Program-made: the position numbers and the translations under genes
Assembly (NCBI GenBank): GCA_016793585.1
Contig: JAEUJR010000537.1
Coordinates: forward strand, 1 to 11,608
Origin: Archangium sp.
Lineage (GTDB): Bacteria > Myxococcota > Myxococcia > Myxococcales > Myxococcaceae
Direction: 5' to 3'
DNA: 11,608 nucleotides
In this document: positions 5,315 to 11,608 of the stretch, one piece after another
Numbering within the stretch: position 1 is the first letter of the stretch
Layout of the letters: each line of letters starts with the position of its first letter
Notes under the pieces: model-generated
What the model saw: only the letters and a program-made list of their open reading frames with translations
What the model was told of the DNA's origin: nothing
Databases searched by the model: none

Positions 5315-7177
5315 ATGCGCGCAGCACTCGTCGTCGGCTTGCTCCTCCTTGCGTGCGGTCCGGCGCCAGGCCCCACACTGCCCGACGCTGGCGCCACCGC
5401 TGGCGGCGCAGCCGGCGGAACGAACGAGGCGGGCGGCGTCGGTGGCGGAACGAACGCTGGCGGCGGCACCAACGCTGGCGGCGGCACCAACGCCGGCGGT
5501 GGCACCAACAGCGCTGGAGGCACGAACGCGGGTGGCGGCTCGACCATGGGCAACACCTGCATGGGCAACAACCCCTCCATCTCGTACGGCGATGCGCGCT
5601 TCGTGAACAAGCAGCAGAACGGCCAGTGCCCCAATGGCAGCGTGCCGTTGCTCGACCCCTGCACGAGCAAGTGCATCGTCGCGACCGAGTGCCCCGACCC
5701 CGACGGCACCTCGATGGCCTGCCGTGGCTATTGCGCCAACCGCAACTTCTACGGCCTGCCGAAGGGCACCGCTGACTTCGAGTGCATCTCGTCGGTGGCC
5801 AACACGCAGCTGACGAGCAGCTACTGGGGCAACAGCTGCCCGCTGCAGCAGGAGCTCGGCCTTCCCACCAGCCTCATGATCGACTGCCGCTGCACGACCC
5901 AGAAGGGCCGCATGAACGCCGACCCGCGCTTCCAGCTCTGCCGCGGTCCCCAGACGTTCACCGGCACCAGCGTGCGGTATGGCTCGGGCCCGTCGTGGGT
6001 CGAGCTGCGTGGAGACAAGGCGTACACCGGCGGGTTCATCGACCAGGCCGCACGCGAGTTCATCGTCGGCGCTCGCTTCAGCGACTCGGGCTTCACGCTG
6101 ACGGGCCTCATCTTCGCCATCAACATCGACACCGGCGCGCGGCGCATCATCACCGGCACGTTCCCCGACCCGGCCACGGGCGTCGTGCGGGTCGGCTGCG
6201 CGGCCATGCCCACCTCGCAGTGCACGAGTGGCATGCGCATCGCCGATGACCTCGGCGGCGTCGAAGACGTGCGCCCTGACCCGAACGACCCGGCCTCGCT
6301 CATTGCCTACGTCAACGGCGCCGGCATCGGCACGCAGCTGTGGCGGGTGAACAAGGCCACCGGTGCGCGCAGCCTCATCTGGGCCGAGGTCATCAACGCC
6401 CAGCAGGCGGCCATCGAGCCCTCGGCGACCATGAACGCGAACCAGTGTTGGAACGGCGTGCCCACCGCGGGGACGATGGTGGGCGGCATTCGCGTGGTGC
6501 AAATCAACCCGATGGGCTGGGCGATGGACCCGCAGGGCAACCACTACCTCGGCGTGATTCCGAGCGGCGCGCCGCTTGGCCCCAACGGCGTCATTCGCAT
6601 CAACGCGGCCGGCACCGCGTGCACCTGGGTGACGCGCTACTTCCGCGACCCGCCGTCGTCGTCGGGGGTGCAGAACGGCTGGCGTGGAATGGACCTGGGC
6701 AGTGGCCCGACCTCGGTCGTCTCGGGCCGGTGGGGCGCGCTGCTCTGGCACGACGGTCAGCTCTGGGGAAACAGTGACTCGGCCATCGCGCGCATCGACG
6801 TGGCCACCGGCAACCGCGTGGTGGTGACGAACGCCGCCATTCAGGGCGCCGTCGGAACCGGGCCTGCCGTCGGCGACCGCTGGCTCAAGTGGGACTCGAC
6901 CCGCAACGTGTTGTGGTCGACGGGCTCGTTCAACAGCACCGTCGTCACGGCGGTGAACGTCATGAGCGCCAACCGCACCGACTACGCATCTCCGTCGGGC
7001 CTCAACAAGCCGATGGACTTCAGGCACATCAACGGCTCGCTGCAGGAGAACTTCGTGCTGCGCGGCGGCTTCGACTTCGATGACCGCGGCGAGAAAGACG
7101 TGCTCTTCATTCACAACCTGCGCGCCCTCGTCCGCTGGGAAGTGCGCACCGGCAACTCGTACGTCGTCTCGTACTGA
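5315..7177 (+). CDS. Lipoprotein with Gly-rich linker, Cys-rich domain and propeller-like body
   Basis: The product is 620 residues. The lipoprotein signal MRAALVVGLLLLAC ends at C14. Residues 26-79 form a flexible linker of repeated GGGTNA units, encoded by an 18-base tandem repeat. Residues 82 to about 215 hold many cysteines (CMGNN, CPNG, DPCTSKC, TECPDP, ACRGYC, CPLQQ, DCRC) and are probably disulphide-bonded. The remaining 400 residues repeat a strand-turn pattern with phrases such as GLIFAINIDTGARRI, QLWRVNKATGARSLIW, GVIRINAAGTACTW and SAIARIDVATGNRVVV, which fits a beta-propeller with blades of about 45-80 residues. Several blades carry a D/N-xx-TG turn. The enzyme or ligand is unknown; the likely location is the outer membrane or cell surface. 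The FHA-protein gene follows after 39 bases on the same strand with no visible terminator, so co-transcription is likely. Confidence 0.84.
   Translation: MRAALVVGLLLLACGPAPGPTLPDAGATAGGAAGGTNEAGGVGGGTNAGGGTNAGGGTNAGGGTNSAGGTNAGGGSTMGNTCMGNNPSISYGDARFVNKQQNGQCPNGSVPLLDPCTSKCIVATECPDPDGTSMACRGYCANRNFYGLPKGTADFECISSVANTQLTSSYWGNSCPLQQELGLPTSLMIDCRCTTQKGRMNADPRFQLCRGPQTFTGTSVRYGSGPSWVELRGDKAYTGGFIDQAAREFIVGARFSDSGFTLTGLIFAINIDTGARRIITGTFPDPATGVVRVGCAAMPTSQCTSGMRIADDLGGVEDVRPDPNDPASLIAYVNGAGIGTQLWRVNKATGARSLIWAEVINAQQAAIEPSATMNANQCWNGVPTAGTMVGGIRVVQINPMGWAMDPQGNHYLGVIPSGAPLGPNGVIRINAAGTACTWVTRYFRDPPSSSGVQNGWRGMDLGSGPTSVVSGRWGALLWHDGQLWGNSDSAIARIDVATGNRVVVTNAAIQGAVGTGPAVGDRWLKWDSTRNVLWSTGSFNSTVVTAVNVMSANRTDYASPSGLNKPMDFRHINGSLQENFVLRGGFDFDDRGEKDVLFIHNLRALVRWEVRTGNSYVVSY
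5441..5548 (+). repeat. 18-base tandem repeat coding for GGGTNA
   Basis: Six units of 18 bases start at 5441, 5459, 5477, 5495, 5513 and 5531. The second and third units differ at only one base (GCT/GCC), and divergence grows towards both ends. It encodes the spacer after the lipid anchor in the 5315 gene. Such in-frame repeats can change copy number by slippage without breaking the frame, which would vary linker length. Confidence 0.85.
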
Positions 7178-7216
7178 CGGGTTCGACTGGAAATCACGGC
7201 CGCCGGGGGGCAAGCC

Positions 7217-8116
7217 ATGACGATGCTCGCGCGCGCCATCTTCAAGCTGCACGACGGCTCGGTCGTCGAGCTCGGCCCCGGCGCCATCATCGGCCGCATG
7301 CGGCGCTGCGACCTCATCATCGACGACGGCCGGCTCAGCGAGGCGCACGCGCTGGTGAGCCTGCGGGGCGGCGCCCTGGTGATGTTGCCGCTCCGCGGGC
7401 GGCTGTCGTTGCGCGACCAGTCGGTCTCGAGCGTCGAGCTCGAGCCGGGCCAGCACCTCGAGCTCGCGCCCGGCGTCGGCCTCGAGGTGCTCGAGGTCGT
7501 TCTGCCCGACGAGGTGTTGGCGGTGTCGTGGGGCTCGCTGCCAGAGCAGGTGCTGCTCGGCACCACCTCACTGCTCGCCACGCCGGCGCCCACCTTCAGG
7601 CCCGGCTGGCACCCCGACGCCCTCGCGTGGGTGTGGAGCGATGGCACGTCGTTTCGACTCCAGACGGGCACGCTCAGGCCGCGGCCGCTGAGGCCCGGTG
7701 ACGCCGTCGTCATCGGAGAAGCCACCCTCGAGGCTCACGCCCGGCCGCTCGCCACCGCCACCGTCGCCGAGACGTCTGGAGCCATCGAGGGCCCGCTCAA
7801 GGTCGTGGCGCGACTGCAGGCCGTGCACCTGTTCCGCGAAGGGCTGCCGGTGGTGGTGCTCGACGGAGCCCCCGCGCAGTGCATCAGCGAGCTGGTGGCC
7901 TTCCGCGGCCCGGTGCCGTGGGACGTGTGCGCGAAGGAGCTGTGGGGCACGGGCATCGAGACGACGCTGCTGCGCGGCCGGTGGGACGCGATGCTGCTGC
8001 GCCTGCGAAAACGACTTCGCTCCGTGCGTGTGCGCGACGACCTCGTGCGCTGCGACCGCCAGGGCTTCGTCGAGCTCGTGCTGAACGCGGGTGACGAGGT
8101 CGTCGACGAGACGTAG
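7217..8116 (+). CDS. FHA domain protein with C-terminal winged-helix DNA-binding domain
   Basis: The product is 299 residues. Residues 5 to about 95 are an FHA domain: GPGAIIGR (G26, R27) and LSEAHALV (S41, H44) are the phosphothreonine-contacting motifs. The later Asn-Gly pair common in FHA domains is not evident. Residues about 100-180 repeat a similar beta pattern and may be a second, degenerate FHA-like fold. The C-terminal part (about 200-299), with VPWDVCAKELWG, RWDAMLLRLRKRLRSVRVRDDLVR and GFVELVL, resembles an OmpR-type winged helix. The protein has no signal or membrane segment and is cytoplasmic. Inferred role: a transcription regulator recruited or controlled by Ser/Thr phosphorylation. 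GGGGGG at 7205-7210 lies six bases before ATG 7217 and supports the start. It follows the lipoprotein gene by 39 bases and converges on a Ser/Thr kinase gene 126 bases away. Confidence 0.85.
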   Translation: MTMLARAIFKLHDGSVVELGPGAIIGRMRRCDLIIDDGRLSEAHALVSLRGGALVMLPLRGRLSLRDQSVSSVELEPGQHLELAPGVGLEVLEVVLPDEVLAVSWGSLPEQVLLGTTSLLATPAPTFRPGWHPDALAWVWSDGTSFRLQTGTLRPRPLRPGDAVVIGEATLEAHARPLATATVAETSGAIEGPLKVVARLQAVHLFREGLPVVVLDGAPAQCISELVAFRGPVPWDVCAKELWGTGIETTLLRGRWDAMLLRLRKRLRSVRVRDDLVRCDRQGFVELVLNAGDEVVDET

Positions 8117-8242
8117 CGGGAGTCGAAGGGCTGCGACGCGCGCGATGACCGGGCGTCAGTGCGATGAACGCGGGTCTGTCTGCTCCGTCGACGCCGCGAG
8201 GTCTTCGTCGAACAGGTGACGCGCTCGACGCCCTCCGTCGAC

Positions 8243-11062
8243 TCAGCGCACGAGCGGCGCGAGGCTCCACCGGCGAACGCTGCGGTCCCAGCTGACGCTG
8301 ACGAGCTCGACGTCGGAGAACGCCAGCGCGCTGATGCGCTCGTCGTGCAACGCCGCCTGCGCCAGCACCTCACCGCCCGGCAGTGCGTGAATGCGCAGCA
8401 CCCCATCGACCGTTCCCACGGCCAGCCAGCGTGCCGCTGCGTCGACCGCCAGCGCCGTCACCTCTGCGTGCGCGCCAAGCCTTCTGCCACCCAGCGTCAC
8501 GCCCTGCGCATCACCGACGATGAGCGGCGCCGACAGCGAGGGTGAGACGGCCCGGCGGGCGCCTGGCACCAGCACCTCGTCACGAACCTGCATCGAGGTG
8601 TCGAAGCGGCGCACCACGCCATCCTCCCGCACCGCCACGAAGCCTGCGCCATCACCCAGCGAAGCCCCGTGCAGCCACACCGGCACGCCGGGGGTCTCGA
8701 GCACCCCTGCATCGTCTTCGAACAGCCCGCCGTCGGCCTCGAGCAGCCAGGGCCCGCCGCCGTACCCGATGAGCCACATGCGGTCGTCGGCCAGCACGCC
8801 AGCGCCGCGCATCGTCATCTCCCGCTGCTCGAGCCACCGGCCACGTGCCTGAGAGCCACGGTCGAGCCAGGTGACGCCGGGCAGCGCCACTCCCGCGGCG
8901 ACGAGGTGTCTCGACGTGAGGCCCACGCCCTTGATGGCGCCGCTGGTGCCTGGAAGGAGCGTCGAGACGCGTCGCTGCGACGGCCGCCAGTCGAGCCACA
9001 GCCCATTGCCGCCTCCAACCGTCACCTCGTCACCCCGCACCGCGACGTCGATGAGCCCCTCGGAGGTGCGCAGCACCGCAGGTGACACGTCGTCGACGTC
9101 GAACTCGGCCACCACGTCGCGACCCCAGACTGACAGGGTGCCGCGCGTGGCCGACAGCGCCCCCGTCGCCCACTGGGGGAGCAGCCCCACCTCGTGGCCA
9201 CTGCCGAGCTCGACGAGGCTCGTCAGCCCACGGTCGGTTCGAACGCCGAGGAGTGGACCGTGGCGCGTCTCGACGAAGGCCAGCGAGCGCAACGAGCCTC
9301 GGCCCTCGAGCTGTGCGACCACCTGACCCGAGGGGAGCGACACCACGGCGCCGCTCGCGGTCGCGACGATGACGCCATCAGCGCCGACGCTCGTCCACCC
9401 GGCGAGGCCCTTGAGTGGCGGCGACACCGTCGGAGCGCTCCGTGGCCCCGGGCGCAAGGTGGCGTCGACGAGCACCTGGCTGCCGTCTGCACAGAAGACG
9501 CGAAGGCCAGCAGGCACGTCGACGACGGCGGCCAGCTCGAGGCCGTCGCAGGGCGTCACCAGCGCACGCGCGTGCGACGCCACCACGCCGACGACGAGCA
9601 GGCCCGGGTTCCTCGACCACACCAGGGCACCCGCGCCGCCCACCTCGACGGCGTAGTTCGCGCCCTCGACGTCGAGCTCGCGCTCGAAGCCAGGCAGGCG
9701 GTAGCGCTGAAGCTGCCCTCCCGTCGTCTGCACCACCAGCGCGCTCCCCTGAATGGAGACGGTGGCCGCGTCGATGGAGAGTCTGCCCACGCCTCCCGCT
9801 TCCAGCCGAACCTCGCCGGGCTCGACACACAGCGCGAACGGCTCTGCCGCCACCCGCCGCTGACAGACAGCGACCTGCCGGCGACTCACCAGCCGTGGAG
9901 GCGCCCAGGCCCCGAGCGCCATCGCCAGACCACGCCGCCTGCTGGAGTCGGTGGCCGGGTCGACGCGCGCGAGCACCTCGGCGGCCTCGGTGATGGCGCC
10001 CTCCGAGGTGAGCGAATGAGCCTGCTGCAGCAGCAGCTCCGAGGTTCTCGCGGTGGCGAGCGCTTCGGCCGCGGTCGCGCGGTCTCGCTCGGCGACGAGC
10101 TCGATGGTGCGCGCCACCACGCCGGCGATGCCCACGAGGAGCGCGACCGCGAAGGCGATGAGCGGGCTCCGCCATGCCCGCACGAAGTGCAGCAGGAGCT
10201 CACCCGGCGCGTAGCGATGGTCGGCCACCAGCCGCCCGTCGAGGAAGTCGCGCAGGGCACGCGCGAAGGCGCCCGCGTCGCGATAGCGGTCGTTCGGTGA
10301 AGACGTCGTGGCGCGCGCGATGATGGAGCGCAGCGCCGAGGGCACCGACGACGGCAGGGCGCCCAGCTCGAGCGGCGCGCCGACCGGCACGAGCACCTCG
10401 AGCAGCATCACGCCCAGCGCGTAGACGTCGGAGGCCGCCGTCGCCGCCGCCCCCGAGAACAGCTCTGGAGCCGCGTACCGTCGGGTGCCCTCGAAGCCGC
10501 CAGTCGACACCTCGGCCGCGTGAATGGCGAGGCCCCAGTCAGCGACCTGGGTCTCGCCCAGCGAACCAACCAGCACGTTCTCTGGTTTGAGGTCGCGGTG
10601 AAGAATGCTGCGTTCGTGCGCGAAGGCGACCGCGCGCGCGGCGTCGAGCACGTGACGTACGAGGTTCAAGCCCGGGCGCTCGGGGCGCTCGAGCAGACTG
10701 CGCAGCGGCGCGCCGCGGACCAGCCGCATCGTGTAGAAGAGCCGCCCCTCCGCTGTCCGCCCGACGTCGTAGATGGGCACGATGCCGGGGTGCTCGAGCT
10801 GCGCGCTCAAGTGGGCTTCGTGCAGCAACCGGCGCTCGGCTGCTTCGTCGACGTCGAGCAGCTCCTTGAGCGCGACCTCTCTGCCCAGCGCCGTGTCGAA
10901 GACGCTGAAGACCCGCCCCATGCCGCCCTGCCCGACGAGCCCAATCACCCGGTAGCGGTCGGTGGCCAGGGCCAGGGCCGCTCCGGGCGGGTGGCGCTCC
11001 ACTTCAGAGAGGTGCGGCCCGACCGAGCCATACGGCGACGACATGGCCGGCCACCGTCTCAC
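8243..11062 (-). CDS. Transmembrane Ser/Thr protein kinase with C-terminal WD40-type propeller
   Basis: The product is 939 residues. The kinase domain covers about 37-275: Gly loop GQGGMG (44-49), K66 in VALKE, E82, catalytic HRDLKPEN (155-162), metal-binding DWG at 175-177 in place of the usual DFG, then GTRRYAAPE. One membrane segment follows (about 300-317, SPLIAFAVALLVGIAGVV), then a coiled-coil-like helix rich in Ala, Glu and Arg (about 319-370). The rest is beta-propeller, clearest at the end (HAEVTALAV, SVSWDRSVRRWSL, WD40-like). Topology is inferred as kinase inside, propeller outside the inner membrane, where it could sense a ligand. All catalytic residues are present, so it should be active. 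The start is GTG 11062 because GAGGAG sits six bases before it; GTG 11107 would add 15 residues. The acylase gene lies 90 bases upstream on the same strand, so an operon is possible. Confidence 0.91.
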   Translation of the reverse strand: MRRWPAMSSPYGSVGPHLSEVERHPPGAALALATDRYRVIGLVGQGGMGRVFSVFDTALGREVALKELLDVDEAAERRLLHEAHLSAQLEHPGIVPIYDVGRTAEGRLFYTMRLVRGAPLRSLLERPERPGLNLVRHVLDAARAVAFAHERSILHRDLKPENVLVGSLGETQVADWGLAIHAAEVSTGGFEGTRRYAAPELFSGAAATAASDVYALGVMLLEVLVPVGAPLELGALPSSVPSALRSIIARATTSSPNDRYRDAGAFARALRDFLDGRLVADHRYAPGELLLHFVRAWRSPLIAFAVALLVGIAGVVARTIELVAERDRATAAEALATARTSELLLQQAHSLTSEGAITEAAEVLARVDPATDSSRRRGLAMALGAWAPPRLVSRRQVAVCQRRVAAEPFALCVEPGEVRLEAGGVGRLSIDAATVSIQGSALVVQTTGGQLQRYRLPGFERELDVEGANYAVEVGGAGALVWSRNPGLLVVGVVASHARALVTPCDGLELAAVVDVPAGLRVFCADGSQVLVDATLRPGPRSAPTVSPPLKGLAGWTSVGADGVIVATASGAVVSLPSGQVVAQLEGRGSLRSLAFVETRHGPLLGVRTDRGLTSLVELGSGHEVGLLPQWATGALSATRGTLSVWGRDVVAEFDVDDVSPAVLRTSEGLIDVAVRGDEVTVGGGNGLWLDWRPSQRRVSTLLPGTSGAIKGVGLTSRHLVAAGVALPGVTWLDRGSQARGRWLEQREMTMRGAGVLADDRMWLIGYGGGPWLLEADGGLFEDDAGVLETPGVPVWLHGASLGDGAGFVAVREDGVVRRFDTSMQVRDEVLVPGARRAVSPSLSAPLIVGDAQGVTLGGRRLGAHAEVTALAVDAAARWLAVGTVDGVLRIHALPGGEVLAQAALHDERISALAFSDVELVSVSWDRSVRRWSLAPLVR

Positions 11063-11068
11063 GGCAGT

Positions 11069-11074
11069 CTCCTC
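11069..11074 (-). promoter_or_regulatory. Ribosome-binding site supporting the kinase start at 11062
   Basis: On the minus strand GAGGAG is followed by a six-base spacer and GTG at 11062-11060. The frame is open further upstream to a GTG at 11107, and an ATG lies six codons inside, but neither has a comparable site. Confidence 0.6.
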
Positions 11075-11152
11075 GACTCCATCATCACGCGCTGGGCCAT
11101 TCGACACGTCGGCTGGGGGCCGCGAGTGGAGGCACGACGCGGAGCGCGCAGT

Positions 11153-11608
11153 TCACCTCGCAGGCAGCAACACGATCGACCCCTCCGACTCCGCGTCGAG
11201 CTCCGCGCGCGTCATCGGCAGCCGCGACGGCTGCCCGCTCGTCCACGCGGGGAACTGGTCGAGCGCGTGCGGCTCTGCCGGTGCTCCGCTCTGGCCCGTG
11301 TCGATGGTGAAGCGCGCCCGTGGAGGCGTCGACAGCTCCACCACCATGCGCATCGCCGCGCCGTGGTCGACCGGCAGCCCGCTCTCGGCGCGAATCGTGT
11401 TGCCGTGACCCGGCTGCTCGCTCACCGGCCCCGTGAAGAACCCACCGACGAGCGGAGCCCGCGCCAACACGCCCTTGAACTGCAGCGTGTGCACCGCGCC
11501 CCACCGCCAGTCCGAGGGCCGCTTGCCCAGCCGCGCGATGACGTCGTCGAGCGCGTCGTCGACGACCTGCTGCATCATCGCCTCGAGCCCTTCACCGAAG
11601 AGCGGCGA
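11153..11608 (-). CDS. Penicillin acylase family protein, C-terminal part (start beyond window)
   Basis: The frame is open to the window edge, so the start lies to the right; 151 C-terminal residues are visible. They match the end of the beta subunit of the S45 penicillin amidase family: WRWGAVHTLQF (the WxWGxxH motif), HGNTIRAESG, the strand pair MRMVVELS and RARFTIDTGQSG, then EPHALDQFPAWTSGQ (family pattern GqSGxxxSPHxxDQxxxW). Family members are exported, self-cleaving N-terminal-nucleophile hydrolases that cut amide bonds of beta-lactams, acyl-homoserine lactones or similar N-acyl compounds. The substrate cannot be told from this end, and the signal peptide and nucleophile Ser are outside the window. 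The stop is 90 bases from the kinase gene on the same strand. A relict of the same coding stretch occurs at 4992-5077. Confidence 0.87.
   Translation of the reverse strand, partial: SPLFGEGLEAMMQQVVDDALDDVIARLGKRPSDWRWGAVHTLQFKGVLARAPLVGGFFTGPVSEQPGHGNTIRAESGLPVDHGAAMRMVVELSTPPRARFTIDTGQSGAPAEPHALDQFPAWTSGQPSRLPMTRAELDAESEGSIVLLPAR

Noticed and set aside
5441..5548. CRISPR-like regular repeat
   Set aside because: There are no unique spacers; the 18-base period is in frame and encodes a Gly-rich linker.
5189..7456. Very long minus-strand open frame opposite the propeller lipoprotein gene
   Set aside because: It is rich in Arg, Ala, Val and His and low in structure, as expected for an antisense frame of a G/C-third-position gene. 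The plus strand carries a ribosome-binding site, a lipoprotein signal and folded-domain patterns.
8117..8242. Possible bidirectional terminator between the FHA and kinase genes
   Set aside because: Only short interrupted stems such as TGAC/GTCA near 8149-8161 are visible, with no T-run on either strand.
9194..10300. Plus-strand open frame opposite the kinase gene
   Set aside because: The minus strand encodes an intact kinase, membrane segment and propeller here; the plus frame has no recognisable domain or ribosome-binding site.

Overview
The window looks like chromosomal DNA from a myxobacterium (phylum Myxococcota). G+C is high throughout, by eye about two thirds. Secreted and lipid-anchored proteins are abundant, with collagen-like and Gly-Gly-Gly-Thr-Asn-Ala linkers and paired 50-residue repeats of a type common in this phylum. 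There is also a large membrane-spanning Ser/Thr kinase with a DWG motif and a C-terminal propeller. The phylum is inferred from protein style; no marker gene is present. I see no tRNA, rRNA, CRISPR array, transposase or integrase.

Layout. 3-314 (+) is the 3' end of an unrecognised gene. 430-1329 (+) encodes a protein with a short HTH-like N-terminus, one hydrophobic segment and an exported cysteine-rich tail that resembles a lectin. 1378-2283 (+) encodes an ornithine cyclodeaminase/mu-crystallin family oxidoreductase. Converging on it, 2295-3737 (-) encodes a lipoprotein with a collagen-like stalk, two Ca-loop repeats, an L-domain-like part and a C-type lectin domain. Diverging from that, 3799-4752 (+) encodes a secreted protein of unknown function, followed by a strong hairpin. 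4753-5314 has no convincing gene but carries a decayed copy of part of a penicillin acylase gene and a direct repeat. 5315-7177 (+, lipoprotein with a propeller-like body) and 7217-8116 (+, FHA plus winged-helix protein) look like one operon. Converging on them, 8243-11062 (-) encodes the kinase. Upstream of the kinase on the same strand is the 3' part of a penicillin acylase family gene, 11153 to the window end.

How the genes may work together (inference). The left half is mainly a surface-protein locus with two putative carbohydrate-binding proteins. The right half pairs a phosphothreonine-binding DNA-binding protein with a transmembrane Thr/Ser kinase in convergent orientation, next to a cell-surface lipoprotein, which would suit a surface-sensing phospho-signalling path. 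The most notable raw-sequence signal is the match between 4992-5048 and 11288-11358: an intact acylase gene and a relict of a second copy about 6.3 kb away.
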